From Streptomyces sp. CBMA291 (GTDB lineage: Bacteria; Actinomycetota; Actinomycetes; Streptomycetales; Streptomycetaceae): a DNA stretch of 64,000 nucleotides. Shown in pieces: positions 52,328 to 60,548 of this stretch (position 1 is the first letter of the stretch; each line of letters opens with the position of its first letter). The translations under genes were made by a program, and so were the position numbers. The notes under the pieces were generated by a model. It made no database searches, was not told the origin of the DNA, and saw only the letters and a program-made list of their open reading frames with translations. The stretch spans positions 1 to 64,000 of the forward strand of contig NZ_MSJP01000083.1 of the NCBI RefSeq assembly GCF_014596525.1, given 5' to 3'.

Positions 52328-54427
52328 TCAGCCGGAGACGCTCGCGTGGCCGTTCTCGATGTGGCCCATCAGGCGGCGCCGGAAGCCGTCGGGCGCGGTC
52401 ACCTCGATGTCGTACCAGCCGTGCGCGTCGGCGGCCGAATGGACGACGGTGCGGGACTTGCCGGGCTTCACGGTGACGGTACGGGCCCAGTCGTGGCGGT
52501 CCTCGGGGTCCACGTAGCCGAGCGGCCGGACGGTGTAGGTGACGGCGGACCTGCCGGTGTTGCGGAGGGTGAGGTGCAGGTCCCGGTCGTGGTGGTCGAT
52601 CCGGGAGGTCACCTCGGCGCCGGGGGCCGTAGGTGCGGCGGGTCCTTCGAACTCGCGCCGGAAGCCGTTGGGGCCGGTGACCGTGAAGCGGTAGCGGTCG
52701 CCGGGGACGGGGACGGTCCACTCGGACGTGCCCCGGACGTCCCGGTGCTGCGGGGCGGCGAACTCGCCCGCGTACGGGTAGAGGGCGAAGTGCGCGCTCG
52801 CCTTCCCCGTGTTGGCGAGCCGTACGCGGACGGCGCCGGGTCCGACGGTCGCGGAGGCGTCCGGCTGGTACGGCAGCGGGCGGGCGGGCCGGACGCCCGG
52901 TTCCTGGACGGGCATCCGCTGGACGGCCGGGGGCTGTGGCCGCCACCGTCCGGTGAAGGGCGGGACCGGGCCGGGCCGGTCGACCTCGGGCTGCCGGTGG
53001 GTGCGCCGGAAGTCGAAGGCGGAGGTGAGGTCGCCGGTGACGGTCCTGCGCCAGGGGGTGATGTGGGGCTCGGCGACCCCGGTGAGCTTCTCCAGGAAGC
53101 GGATCACGGAGGTGTGGTCGAAGGTCTCGGAGCAGACGTAGCCGCCGACCGACCAGGGGGAGACGACGAGCAGCGGGACCCGGATGCCGAGGCCGGTCGG
53201 CTTGCCCTGCCAGCGTTCGTCGGTGTCGTCCTGCGGCGGGACCGGCGGCGGCACGTGGTCGAAGAAGCCGTCGTTCTCGTCGTAGTTGATCAGGACGACG
53301 GTGTGGCGCCAGACCTCCGGGTGGGCGCCGAGGGCGTCGAGCACCTGGTAGACGAGGCTCGCGGAGGCGACCGGCGAGGAGGCGCCGGGATGCTCGGAGT
53401 CGATCGCGGAGGGCACGAGGTAGGAGACCTCGGGGAGGGTTCCGGCGGCGACGTCGGCGCGGAAGGCGTCGGCGAGGGTGCCGCTCTCGACCCGGCGCAG
53501 TCCCCGCTCGAAGAGGGAGCGCTCGGCGCGGGTGAGCCCGGCGACGCCTTCCTCCAGGAGGGTGAGGAGCCTGGTCCGCTCGGCGGGGTCGGCGGTCTCG
53601 CGGACGGCGGCGTAGAAGGACTCCATGAAGGTGTGCCCGCCGGTCCTGGCGAGTGCCTTGCGGGCGATCTTCTTGAAGGTGGTGAAGAACTCGATGTTGT
53701 TGTCGGTGAAGTTCTCCCACTCGGTGTACGTCTTCCAGCTGCGTCCGGCGGCTTCGAGCCGTTCGGCGTAGGTGGGCCAGCCGTAGCCGGGGTGGGTGCC
53801 CTCGTCGTAGGCGGCGTTGGTGACGGCGCGGCTGCCGTCGGCCTCGTAGCCGGTCCAGCCGGACCACAGGTGGTTGCGGTTGGGGCTGGTGGAGGTGTGG
53901 ATGGAGGAGTGGTAGGCGTCGCAGACGGTGAAGGTGTCGGCGAGTTCGTAGTGCAGCGGGATGTCACGGCGGTCGTAGTACGCCATGGTGGCGGCGGTCT
54001 TGGCGGTGACCCAGCCGTCCATCCAGCCGCCGTTCCAGGCCTTGCCGCCGCCGCCCCAGGAGTGGTCGAGGTCCCCGATGTACTGGAGGTCCTTGCGCTG
54101 GGTCTCGGCGGCGCCCCGGACGGGGAAGGGGAGCACGGTCCGGCCGGGCCCGGCCGGCTGTTCGAAGACCGGCCGGCCGGAGGGCAGCTCGACGGCGTTG
54201 CGGTCACCGAAGCCCCGAATGCCCCTGAGGGTGCCGAAGTAGTGATCGAAGGAACGGTTCTCCTGCATGAGGATCACCACGTGCCGGATCGACGCCAGCC
54301 CTCCGGCGGGCGGCTCGGCGGCCATCGCCGCCTGGAGCGAGGGCGGCAGCAGCGAGCCGACGGCGGCGGCGCCGAGGGCGCCTCCGCCCAGAGCGAAGAG
54401 CCTTCTGCGGGACACATCGGATGACAA
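52328..54427 (-). CDS. Tat-secreted phospholipase C
   Basis: A 699-residue non-haemolytic-type phospholipase C (acid-phosphatase-related family). The signal is Tat-type, SRRRLFALGGGALGAAAVGS. Catalytic motif HVVILMQENRSFDHYFGTL is near residue 50; YDENDGFFDHVPPP and SPWSVGGYVCSETFDHTSVI hold further metal ligands. Two C-terminal beta-sandwich repeats (DUF756 type) follow. TTG 54427 lies 6 nt after GGAGG, better than GTG 54415; longer readings are rejected. It would release phosphate from phospholipids outside the cell. Confidence 0.92.
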   Translation of the reverse strand: MSSDVSRRRLFALGGGALGAAAVGSLLPPSLQAAMAAEPPAGGLASIRHVVILMQENRSFDHYFGTLRGIRGFGDRNAVELPSGRPVFEQPAGPGRTVLPFPVRGAAETQRKDLQYIGDLDHSWGGGGKAWNGGWMDGWVTAKTAATMAYYDRRDIPLHYELADTFTVCDAYHSSIHTSTSPNRNHLWSGWTGYEADGSRAVTNAAYDEGTHPGYGWPTYAERLEAAGRSWKTYTEWENFTDNNIEFFTTFKKIARKALARTGGHTFMESFYAAVRETADPAERTRLLTLLEEGVAGLTRAERSLFERGLRRVESGTLADAFRADVAAGTLPEVSYLVPSAIDSEHPGASSPVASASLVYQVLDALGAHPEVWRHTVVLINYDENDGFFDHVPPPVPPQDDTDERWQGKPTGLGIRVPLLVVSPWSVGGYVCSETFDHTSVIRFLEKLTGVAEPHITPWRRTVTGDLTSAFDFRRTHRQPEVDRPGPVPPFTGRWRPQPPAVQRMPVQEPGVRPARPLPYQPDASATVGPGAVRVRLANTGKASAHFALYPYAGEFAAPQHRDVRGTSEWTVPVPGDRYRFTVTGPNGFRREFEGPAAPTAPGAEVTSRIDHHDRDLHLTLRNTGRSAVTYTVRPLGYVDPEDRHDWARTVTVKPGKSRTVVHSAADAHGWYDIEVTAPDGFRRRLMGHIENGHASVSG

Positions 54428-54676
54428 GACCGGCCTCCAGTCGACGCCCCCTGGTTCGCCTTCGAACGCGGGGTGGTACGCCGGGGACGGTAGGGAGACC
54501 GGGTGACGGGAAGGAGACCTGACGGGAGCATGACGGTGAACGTTGACGGGAACGCGCCGGAGGGACGTACGATTTCCGGCCACGGCTCCGGGACGGCTCC
54601 GGGTGCGACTCCGGGTGCGGCTCCGGGCCGTCACACCTCCCGCCCCCTCCCCCGCACGGCTCCTCCCCGTGGCCCC

Positions 54677-56050
54677 CTACGGGGTACCGCTCCCCTGGTC
54701 TGGAACGGGAGGCTGGAGATCGACCGGAGACTCCGCAGCGCCGTGGATGTCACCGCTCGTGGCGTCCACGGTGGCGGACTTCAGCATGTCGCCGTCGCGG
54801 GCCGCCAGACGCCAATGGATGTGCCACTGGTCTGCGTGCCGCTCGACCAGGTAGACGGCCTCTCCGCGCTCGCCCTGGCCGGGCTTGAGCCTGTAATGGG
54901 CCTCGAACTTCTTCCACGCCGCTTCCCTGCCGATGCCGATCCGAGGCAGCTTGGGATCCTCGACGTCTCGGGCGATGAGGTCGGTCAGCCGGCCGGAGGG
55001 CTCGATCAGAATGTCCAGGCGCATGGGCATGAGGAGTTCGCCCTGCCGTCGTCGCCACTCCACGACCCAGCCGAGATCCTTGACGCTTGCGTCGACCGGC
55101 CACACCTTGATCTGCGCGTCCCGCAGCGCCCAGGGCGTGTGGCGTCGGGCGAACAGGGTGGCGACGGACTGGGCCTCCTGCGCGGTGCGCACGGGGCGGC
55201 TGATCCCTGGGATCCAGTAGGCATGGACCCCTTCGCCCTGGCTGGTGGGGGTGAAGTGGACGGTCAGCTTCTGACGGTCCGGCCAGGTCAATTCGGCGTA
55301 GCCTCCAGGAAGCGGCGCGTTGACGGTGTCGGGTCCGTCGATGTTGTTGTGGAAATTGGCCCGGTCGACGGTGTAGGCGTCGCCGAAGGTCTGGGCCAGT
55401 GCGGTGTTCAGAGCGCGCACCTGCTGCGGGGTGGCCGTAGGAACCTCGGTGGGCAGGACAGCGCGTACCGGCTCGATGACAGACGCCCATGTTGCCGCGA
55501 TGAGCAGGGACACAGCTGCGCAGGCGAGGAGGGTACGCCGGACAGCGGCCTGGGCGAGGCCCTTGCCGTAGTGGGTCCTGCGGCAGATGAGAGCGCCTAC
55601 GGCTGCTCCGGCGAGGATGCCGACCGTATTGGTGACCAGATCGTCCGTGTCGCAGAGACGAGCGATGAAGGGCACCGTGGCCTGGGCGGTCTCCAGCGTC
55701 GCGGTGAACAGGACGCCGATCGTGACACCGAAGAGGAAGCGCCGGGTGGCGAGGACGACGAACAGGCCGAACGGGACGAAGAGTACGACGTTGAGCAGGC
55801 CCTGAGGGGTAGTGAACGGCTCGGCCAAGGCGGGATTGATCGTGCAGCGATAGTCGAGGATCCCGCTTCCGCCCCAGGTGGTGAGGGCGATCGGACCGAC
55901 CGTCGAGGAAGCCCACAGGCCGTGGAAAACGGCGGGAGCACGGTCGGTACGCCGTGCGGCGACGACGTACACGACGAAGCCCGCAGCGAGGGTGGTCGCG
56001 ATGGCGAGCGCGAGAAAGACCGGATGGTCCTGGAAGACGGCTTTGATCAT
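54677..56050 (-). CDS. VanZ-like membrane protein with extracellular C-terminal domain
   Basis: A 457-residue protein. The N-terminal 190 residues hold about five membrane segments of the VanZ family (LLNVVLFVPFGLFVVLATRR, LETAQATVPF, DTDDLVTNTVGILAGAAVG). A further membrane segment near 190-210 is followed by a 240-residue soluble domain rich in Trp/Arg without recognised family. ATG 56050 is chosen because membrane homology begins there; GTG 56086 is possible. Base composition seems somewhat less GC-rich than its neighbours. VanZ proteins are linked to glycopeptide tolerance, but no van genes are near. Confidence 0.85.
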   Translation of the reverse strand: MIKAVFQDHPVFLALAIATTLAAGFVVYVVAARRTDRAPAVFHGLWASSTVGPIALTTWGGSGILDYRCTINPALAEPFTTPQGLLNVVLFVPFGLFVVLATRRFLFGVTIGVLFTATLETAQATVPFIARLCDTDDLVTNTVGILAGAAVGALICRRTHYGKGLAQAAVRRTLLACAAVSLLIAATWASVIEPVRAVLPTEVPTATPQQVRALNTALAQTFGDAYTVDRANFHNNIDGPDTVNAPLPGGYAELTWPDRQKLTVHFTPTSQGEGVHAYWIPGISRPVRTAQEAQSVATLFARRHTPWALRDAQIKVWPVDASVKDLGWVVEWRRRQGELLMPMRLDILIEPSGRLTDLIARDVEDPKLPRIGIGREAAWKKFEAHYRLKPGQGERGEAVYLVERHADQWHIHWRLAARDGDMLKSATVDATSGDIHGAAESPVDLQPPVPDQGSGTP

Positions 56051-56152
56051 GTGAGGCGCCTTGTTCGTGGGTAAGGCCCGTGTCACGCGTGGAACGCCTC
56101 GGCCTCAGGATCGGCAGAGCCGCCTCGACGGCCACACGATCAGCGGCTTCGG

Positions 56153-57064
56153 TCAGGTCGTCTCAGGCGTCACACAATGCGGCCCCTTCGCCAGCACCCG
56201 CTTCTCCGCGTACAGGTCGACCAAGGACCCCTTGGCCGCTTCCTTCGCCCTCCAGCGGCCCTCGGCGAAGAGGGGGCGCAGGTAGCCGTCGTTCCGGGAG
56301 GCGCAGTCGTGGTTGGCGATCTCGCTCGCGTACGCGTCCAGGACGAGTTTCCCGTTCCTCGACGTGAACGTCATCTGGCGCCGTACCGCGACCCTCGCCA
56401 CCTCGGGGAGGCCGATCATCACCTGGGGTGCGTCCACCGCCCCCACCAGCGCGTACACGAAGGTGTAGTCGGTGTGGACGACCAGTTCCCCGGCAGTGGA
56501 GATCTCGTAGGTCATCTCGCCACGGGACCGGATGCCGTCGCGCTCGATGCGGTAGAGCCCGGGTTCGAAGCGGGTGACGATGTCCTTGCGGACGGCGTCG
56601 TCCACGCCGCTCGGGTCGAGCAGGGGAGGCACTTCTCCCGCCATGAGGCCCCCCGGGATGTTGGTCGCGGTGAGGAACTTCTTCACGTCGTCGAAGACGG
56701 CGGTCATCTCCTTGGCGGTGAACTTGCCCCCGGGTACGGCCATCGGGGTGTAGATCCCGTCGGCGTCGCTCGCCCAGCCGCGCGCCGGGGAGTTCCGGTA
56801 CGGCATCCCGACCGAGTAGGGCCAGTCGGCGGGCCACATCTTCTCGTCGAGCGTGTGCGGGCTGGACGCCTCGTACGGTGGGCGCTCCCCCGTCGAGTCG
56901 GCCAGCCAGTAGCCGAACCCGCCGAGGACGACGAGCCCGGCGCCGGTCATCAGCGCGTACCGGCGGCGGCGCGCCTTCCGTTCGCGCCGCAGCGCCTCCT
57001 CGCGCGCCGGGTCGTCCGCCTCCGCGCGCATCCGGGCGACGTAGTCCGTGGGCTCCACCGACAT
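56153..57064 (-). CDS. Membrane-anchored protein of unknown function
   Basis: A 303-residue protein: cytoplasmic acidic/basic N-terminus (residues 1-40, RRERKARRRRYAL), one membrane segment near 42-60, then an extracellular domain of 240 residues with YSVGMPYRNSPARGW, GRWRAKEA and two late Cys residues. No family recognised. GGAGGAAG lies 6 nt before ATG 57064. The next gene upstream on the strand (57154) encodes another secreted protein. Confidence 0.8.
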   Translation of the reverse strand: MSVEPTDYVARMRAEADDPAREEALRRERKARRRRYALMTGAGLVVLGGFGYWLADSTGERPPYEASSPHTLDEKMWPADWPYSVGMPYRNSPARGWASDADGIYTPMAVPGGKFTAKEMTAVFDDVKKFLTATNIPGGLMAGEVPPLLDPSGVDDAVRKDIVTRFEPGLYRIERDGIRSRGEMTYEISTAGELVVHTDYTFVYALVGAVDAPQVMIGLPEVARVAVRRQMTFTSRNGKLVLDAYASEIANHDCASRNDGYLRPLFAEGRWRAKEAAKGSLVDLYAEKRVLAKGPHCVTPETT

Positions 57065-57153
57065 GTGCTGCTTCCTCCCCGACTCCCTCCCCACCGGGAC
57101 CGAAGGGGAGGGAGCGGAGCTTCTCACACGCCGGAGCGGCAAGCCCCGTCAGG

Positions 57154-57681
57154 TCACATCCAGTAGAGCCGCACGGCCTCCATGGGGATCCCCTGGCCGG
57201 TGGTGCCGATGATCTCCTCGGCGTCGCAGCCGGGGCGGTACGTGTGGAGCGGCGACGGACCGGAGTTGACGGTTCCGACGTTCCGGAGGTGGCCCTGCGC
57301 GCCGAAGTACCCCGAGCCGCAGTGGTAGAACGAGATCGCCTCGATCGCCGCGTTCATGCCCGTCGTGCCGATCTCGGCCGCGTGCCCCGGCTCCGCGCAC
57401 TGGTACGTCGAGTCCCACCCGTAGCCGGAGCGGTGGGCGCGCAGACAGACCTTGCCCGCGCTGACGGTCACCCGCAGCGCCTCCAGGTTGCGGCCCTCGC
57501 CGATCGAGCCGGCCCACTGCCCGTTGCACTGCTCAAGCTTCCAACCGACGTTCTGCACATGCGGCTTGTAGCACACGTCGGCGGTGGCCGCCTGCGCGGT
57601 TCCGGCGGTGCCGCCGACTCCGAGCGTGGTCGCGGCCACCAGTCCGATGGTGCCCAGTGCCTGCGTCGCCTTCTTCAGCAT
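57154..57681 (-). CDS. Secreted ChW-repeat-like protein
   Basis: A 175-residue secreted protein: signal peptide to about residue 31 (AQAA), then HVQNVGWKLEQCNGQWAGSI with LEALRVTV, a second unit ending IGTTGMNAAIEAISFY and a third ending IIGTTGQGIPMEAVRLYW. These fit the ChW ('clostridial hydrophobic with Trp') repeat pattern GW...G..AGTTG....EAI. Four Cys residues suggest disulfides. Such repeats bind surfaces or proteins; no catalytic domain is present. Confidence 0.82.
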   Translation of the reverse strand: MLKKATQALGTIGLVAATTLGVGGTAGTAQAATADVCYKPHVQNVGWKLEQCNGQWAGSIGEGRNLEALRVTVSAGKVCLRAHRSGYGWDSTYQCAEPGHAAEIGTTGMNAAIEAISFYHCGSGYFGAQGHLRNVGTVNSGPSPLHTYRPGCDAEEIIGTTGQGIPMEAVRLYWM

Positions 57682-57745
57682 GAAACCGGCCCCCAGTTCT
57701 CGATCATGGAATGGTGGCGTTCACGCTAACAAGGCACATCTCGAC

Positions 57746-57755
57746 TTTACGTAAA
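57746..57755. promoter_or_regulatory. AT-rich palindrome upstream of the ChW-repeat gene
   Basis: TTTACGTAAA is a perfect palindrome in an unusually AT-rich stretch (TTTACGTAAAATTTATA) 65 bp before the start at 57681, in the gap 57682-57832. It may be a regulator site or the promoter region. Confidence 0.4.
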
Positions 57756-57832
57756 ATTTATACCAACTCGCTGCAAAGCAGAGCGGTATGAGTGTTCACC
57801 CACCCATACCGCCCCTCCCCCCGCCTCCCCTC

Positions 57833-58252
57833 CTAGAACGCGTCCCCCACCCCCGTGAACTCGCACCAGACGATCTTGCCGGGCGACCGGGGGCCCACGC
57901 CCCAGCGGTCCGCGAGGGCGTCGACCAGGAGGAGACCTCGGCCGGACTCGTCGGCGGGTTCCCGTCGCTCGGGGGTGCCGTCGCCGCTGTCGTGGACCTC
58001 GACGCGGAGAGGACCCGGGCGGTCGAGGGAGAGGCAGAGCCGGTAGCCACGGCCCGGCGGGACTCCGTGGCGGAGGGCGTTGGTGGCGAGTTCGCTGACG
58101 CACAGGAGTACGTCGTCCGCGCAGGCGTCCAGGCCCCAGTCGATCAGCGCCTTGCGGGCGAAGTCGCGGGCGAGGGGGACGGTACGGCGCTCGCGAGGGT
58201 AGAAAACCTCGCGGAACAGGGGGAGTTGGTTGTCCACGGCGCTAACCTTCAT
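57833..58252 (-). CDS. Anti-sigma-like ATP-binding protein (HATPase)
   Basis: An about 139-residue GHKL ATPase of the RsbW/SpoIIAB type common in Streptomyces. N box: VSELATNALRHG; G1 region: VEVHDSGDGTP; then GRGLLLVDALADRWG and a C-terminal KIVWCEF. Such proteins may act as serine kinases for anti-sigma antagonists. ATG 58252 directly follows GGGAGGG, too close; GTG 58237 with GAAGG 8 nt upstream is equally possible. It is divergent from the XRE-DUF397 pair across a 27-bp palindrome. Confidence 0.85.
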   Translation of the reverse strand: MKVSAVDNQLPLFREVFYPRERRTVPLARDFARKALIDWGLDACADDVLLCVSELATNALRHGVPPGRGYRLCLSLDRPGPLRVEVHDSGDGTPERREPADESGRGLLLVDALADRWGVGPRSPGKIVWCEFTGVGDAF

Positions 58253-58281
58253 CCCTCCCGCCCCAACCGCCCCAGGGAGCC

Positions 58282-58308
58282 GACCCGTACAAATTCTTTG
58301 TACGGGTC
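58282..58308. promoter_or_regulatory. 27-bp perfect palindrome between ATPase and XRE genes
   Basis: Twelve-base arms (GACCCGTACAAA and TTTGTACGGGTC) around TTC. It lies 29 bp before the ATPase start and 42 bp before the XRE start, where both promoters must be, and is AT-rich at its centre. It is the natural operator of the XRE regulator encoded at 58351. Confidence 0.75.
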
Positions 58309-58350
58309 CGTGATGCGTCGAGCACGCCCAGTGAGGGGAAGCCACCGATC

Positions 58351-59178
58351 ATGCAACGCGGCACCAACACCAAGAAGAAAGTTCCCTCATGGGAAGTGGT
58401 CGGCGCGCTCCTGGCGCTCTACCGGAAACAAGCCGGTCTGACCCAGCCCCAGTTGGCCACGCACCTGTGCGTGGGGCTGGAGACCCTGGGCTCGATCGAG
58501 CAGGGGCGGAGAGCCCTGCGACTGTCGCTCGCCCGCGAGATCGACGACCTCCTGGAGACGAAGGGAGCACTCACCGTAGCCGTCTCCAAGGCGCCGAAGA
58601 AAGAGCGGTTTCCGGCGTTCGTTCAGGACTTCATCGAGCTGGAGGCACAGGCACTCAACCTCTGCTCGTACGAGAACGGGGTCGTTCCTGGTCTGCTCCA
58701 GAGCGCCGAGTACGCCCGCGCCGTCTTCGACAGTCTGTATCCGCCGATCACTTCGCAGGAGGCGGAGGATCGGATGCTCGACCGGCTCGATCGTCAACGG
58801 ATCTTCGAGCAGAAGCCCTGGCCGCCGATGATGTCCTTCCTCCTGGATGAATCCGTCCTGGAGAGGGCCATCGGCGGACCCGAAGTACTCAGGGGGCAGA
58901 TTCTCCATCTGCGCCAGATGGCCGAACTGCCCTTCCTCGCCATCCAGATCATCCCGAAGTCCCGGACCAAACACGCGGGGCTCGACGGACCCATGGTGCT
59001 CATCGAAACGCCTGACCACGAACACGTCGCCTATATCGAGGGACAGCGGGTGAGCTGCCTCATCGACGACCCCGACGAGGTCGGTATTCTCCAGGCCAAG
59101 TATGGAATGCTGCGGTCACAGGCCCTGACGCCCGAGGAAACCATGGGCCTGTTGGATCGTCTGGCAGGAGAGACATGA
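58351..59178 (+). CDS. XRE-type helix-turn-helix regulator with DUF5753
   Basis: A 275-residue regulator. The N-terminal helix-turn-helix spans about residues 14-60 (ALYRKQAGLTQPQLATHLCV, LGSIEQGRRAL), and the DUF5753 domain follows (FIELEAQALNLCSYENGVVP, GLLQSAEYARAVF, then LPFLAIQIIP). Proteins of this type are paired with small DUF397 proteins, as here (stop and start overlap by 4 bp), and influence antibiotic production and sporulation. Base composition is less GC-rich than nearby genes. Confidence 0.93.
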   Translation: MQRGTNTKKKVPSWEVVGALLALYRKQAGLTQPQLATHLCVGLETLGSIEQGRRALRLSLAREIDDLLETKGALTVAVSKAPKKERFPAFVQDFIELEAQALNLCSYENGVVPGLLQSAEYARAVFDSLYPPITSQEAEDRMLDRLDRQRIFEQKPWPPMMSFLLDESVLERAIGGPEVLRGQILHLRQMAELPFLAIQIIPKSRTKHAGLDGPMVLIETPDHEHVAYIEGQRVSCLIDDPDEVGILQAKYGMLRSQALTPEETMGLLDRLAGET

Positions 59179-59477
59179 GCGCAGCAGCACTTTCGTGGTT
59201 CAAGTCCAGCTACAGCGGCAGCGAGGGTGGCAACTGCCTCGAAGTCGCCTACGACTGGCGTAAGTCCAGTTACAGCGGCAGCGAGGGTGGCGACTGCCTT
59301 GAGATGGCCTACGGCTGGTGCAAGTCCAGCTACAGCAGCGACGAGGGCGGCGCCTGCGTAGAGGTGTCCGCCCACCCCGCCGCCGTCCACGTCCGTGACT
59401 CCAAGCTCGGCGAGACCAGCCCCGTCTTCACCGTCTCCCCCGGCGTCTGGGGCGCCTTCGTCGGCGCGACGGTCTGA
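59175..59477 (+). CDS. DUF397 protein with triplicated N-terminal motif
   Basis: A 100-residue DUF397 protein. The usual single motif W.KSSYS...GG.C.EVA occurs three times in tandem (residues 8-27, 28-47, 48-67; 60-bp DNA period, 59196-59375), followed by the normal ending VHVRDSKLG with W..F. The third unit is the most diverged. ATG 59175 overlaps the XRE stop (ATGA). DUF397 proteins interact with their XRE partner. Confidence 0.92.
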   Translation: MSAAALSWFKSSYSGSEGGNCLEVAYDWRKSSYSGSEGGDCLEMAYGWCKSSYSSDEGGACVEVSAHPAAVHVRDSKLGETSPVFTVSPGVWGAFVGATV

Positions 59478-59523
59478 GCGCGGCGACAACTCCGCGCCTG
59501 CCCGTTCACACCTGGCACACAAG

Positions 59524-59558
59524 AGCGGCCCCGCACCGGATTCCGGTGCGGGGCCGCT
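59524..59558. terminator. Bidirectional terminator
   Basis: A perfect 16-bp stem (59524-59539 with 59543-59558) with a 3-nt loop and TTCT after it, between the DUF397 gene and the convergent AraC gene. Its core is shared with the terminator at 62001. Confidence 0.85.
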
Positions 59559-59619
59559 TCTCGCGCTGAAGACCCGGGGAAGGGCTCGCCCACGCCTGCC
59601 CGTGGGCATACCGCCAGGC

Positions 59620-60486
59620 TCAGCCGTGCTCGGGCTCCACCGGGAGCCACAGTTCGGCGTCTGCCTCGGTCTTCTCCGGGGACAGATGGGTGCGCAGGAT
59701 CTCGGGGCCGGTGCGGGTGCGGTACGGGTTCGACGGGAACCACTCGGTGAACACGTCCCGCCACAGCTCCTGGATGGCCCGCGGTACCGGCCCGGAGGTG
59801 GTGAAGACCGCCCAGGTGCCCGCCGGAACGGCCAACGTGGTCGTGCCCTCCGGAGCTGCCGCGGAGGTGATCACGCCCTGGTGGTAGTCGAGTCCAGTGC
59901 CCTCGGCGCGGCTGGGGTCCATGCCGTCGCAGACCGCGACGATGCCATGCGGCTCCTGGTCCGACAGCTTCTCCAGGCGCTCCAGGGCCCGTGGGCCGAT
60001 CCCTCGGACGAAGTCCATGATCGCCTGGTTCGGGCCCGCGTGCACCAGCGGTACCCGCGTCTTGAACCCGACGACGGTGAAGTCCGCCCTGTCCACGACG
60101 CGGTAGCGCATACTGCTGCTCCCTTCGACGGTGAGGCGGAAGGCCATCCGGGACTGGGAGTCGAGTACCGCGCCGGTCCGCCGGGCCTCGCCTGGTCCGA
60201 CGCCGTGCATGGCCCGGAACGCCCGCGCGAACGCCTCACCGGAGCTGTAGCCGTAGCGCACCGCGATCTCCAGCAGCGTTTCACGTTCCGCGAGCACTTC
60301 GGCGCCCGCGAGAGTGAGCCGACGGCGCCGGATGTACTCCGACAGCGGCATGCCCGCGAGTGCGGAGAACATCCGGCGCAGGTGGTGCTCCGAAGTGGCC
60401 GCGATGCGTGCCAGCTCCCCCACGTCGACGGCCTGGTCGAGATGGCGCTCGATGTGCTCCATGGCCTGGTTCAGCCGCTCCAGCAT
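59620..60486 (-). CDS. AraC-family regulator with GyrI-like effector domain
   Basis: A 288-residue regulator. Two helix-turn-helix units fill residues 1-100 (VDVGELARIAATSEHHLRRM; LEIAVRYGYSSGEAFARAFR), followed by a GyrI-like (Rob/BmrR-type) small-molecule-binding domain that starts near RYRVVDRADFTVVGFKTRVP and ends WLPVEPE. Such proteins sense drugs or amphipathic compounds. The PhyH gene lies 62 bp upstream on the same strand and could be cotranscribed. Confidence 0.92.
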   Translation of the reverse strand: MLERLNQAMEHIERHLDQAVDVGELARIAATSEHHLRRMFSALAGMPLSEYIRRRRLTLAGAEVLAERETLLEIAVRYGYSSGEAFARAFRAMHGVGPGEARRTGAVLDSQSRMAFRLTVEGSSSMRYRVVDRADFTVVGFKTRVPLVHAGPNQAIMDFVRGIGPRALERLEKLSDQEPHGIVAVCDGMDPSRAEGTGLDYHQGVITSAAAPEGTTTLAVPAGTWAVFTTSGPVPRAIQELWRDVFTEWFPSNPYRTRTGPEILRTHLSPEKTEADAELWLPVEPEHG

Positions 60487-60548
60487 GCCTGGCCTCCTTC
60501 CTCATCCCTCTTCACGGCCACCTCGCCGACGACAGTCGTGGAACACGT

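Noticed and set aside
49614..53867. Open frame running from the MMPL gene far into the phospholipase C region
   Set aside because: The upstream half is an out-of-frame reading of the phospholipase gene; MMPL homology starts near 52142.
54677..56050. Glycopeptide resistance (van) cluster suggested by VanZ
   Set aside because: No vanH, vanA, vanX or two-component genes are nearby; VanZ domains are common in actinobacteria.
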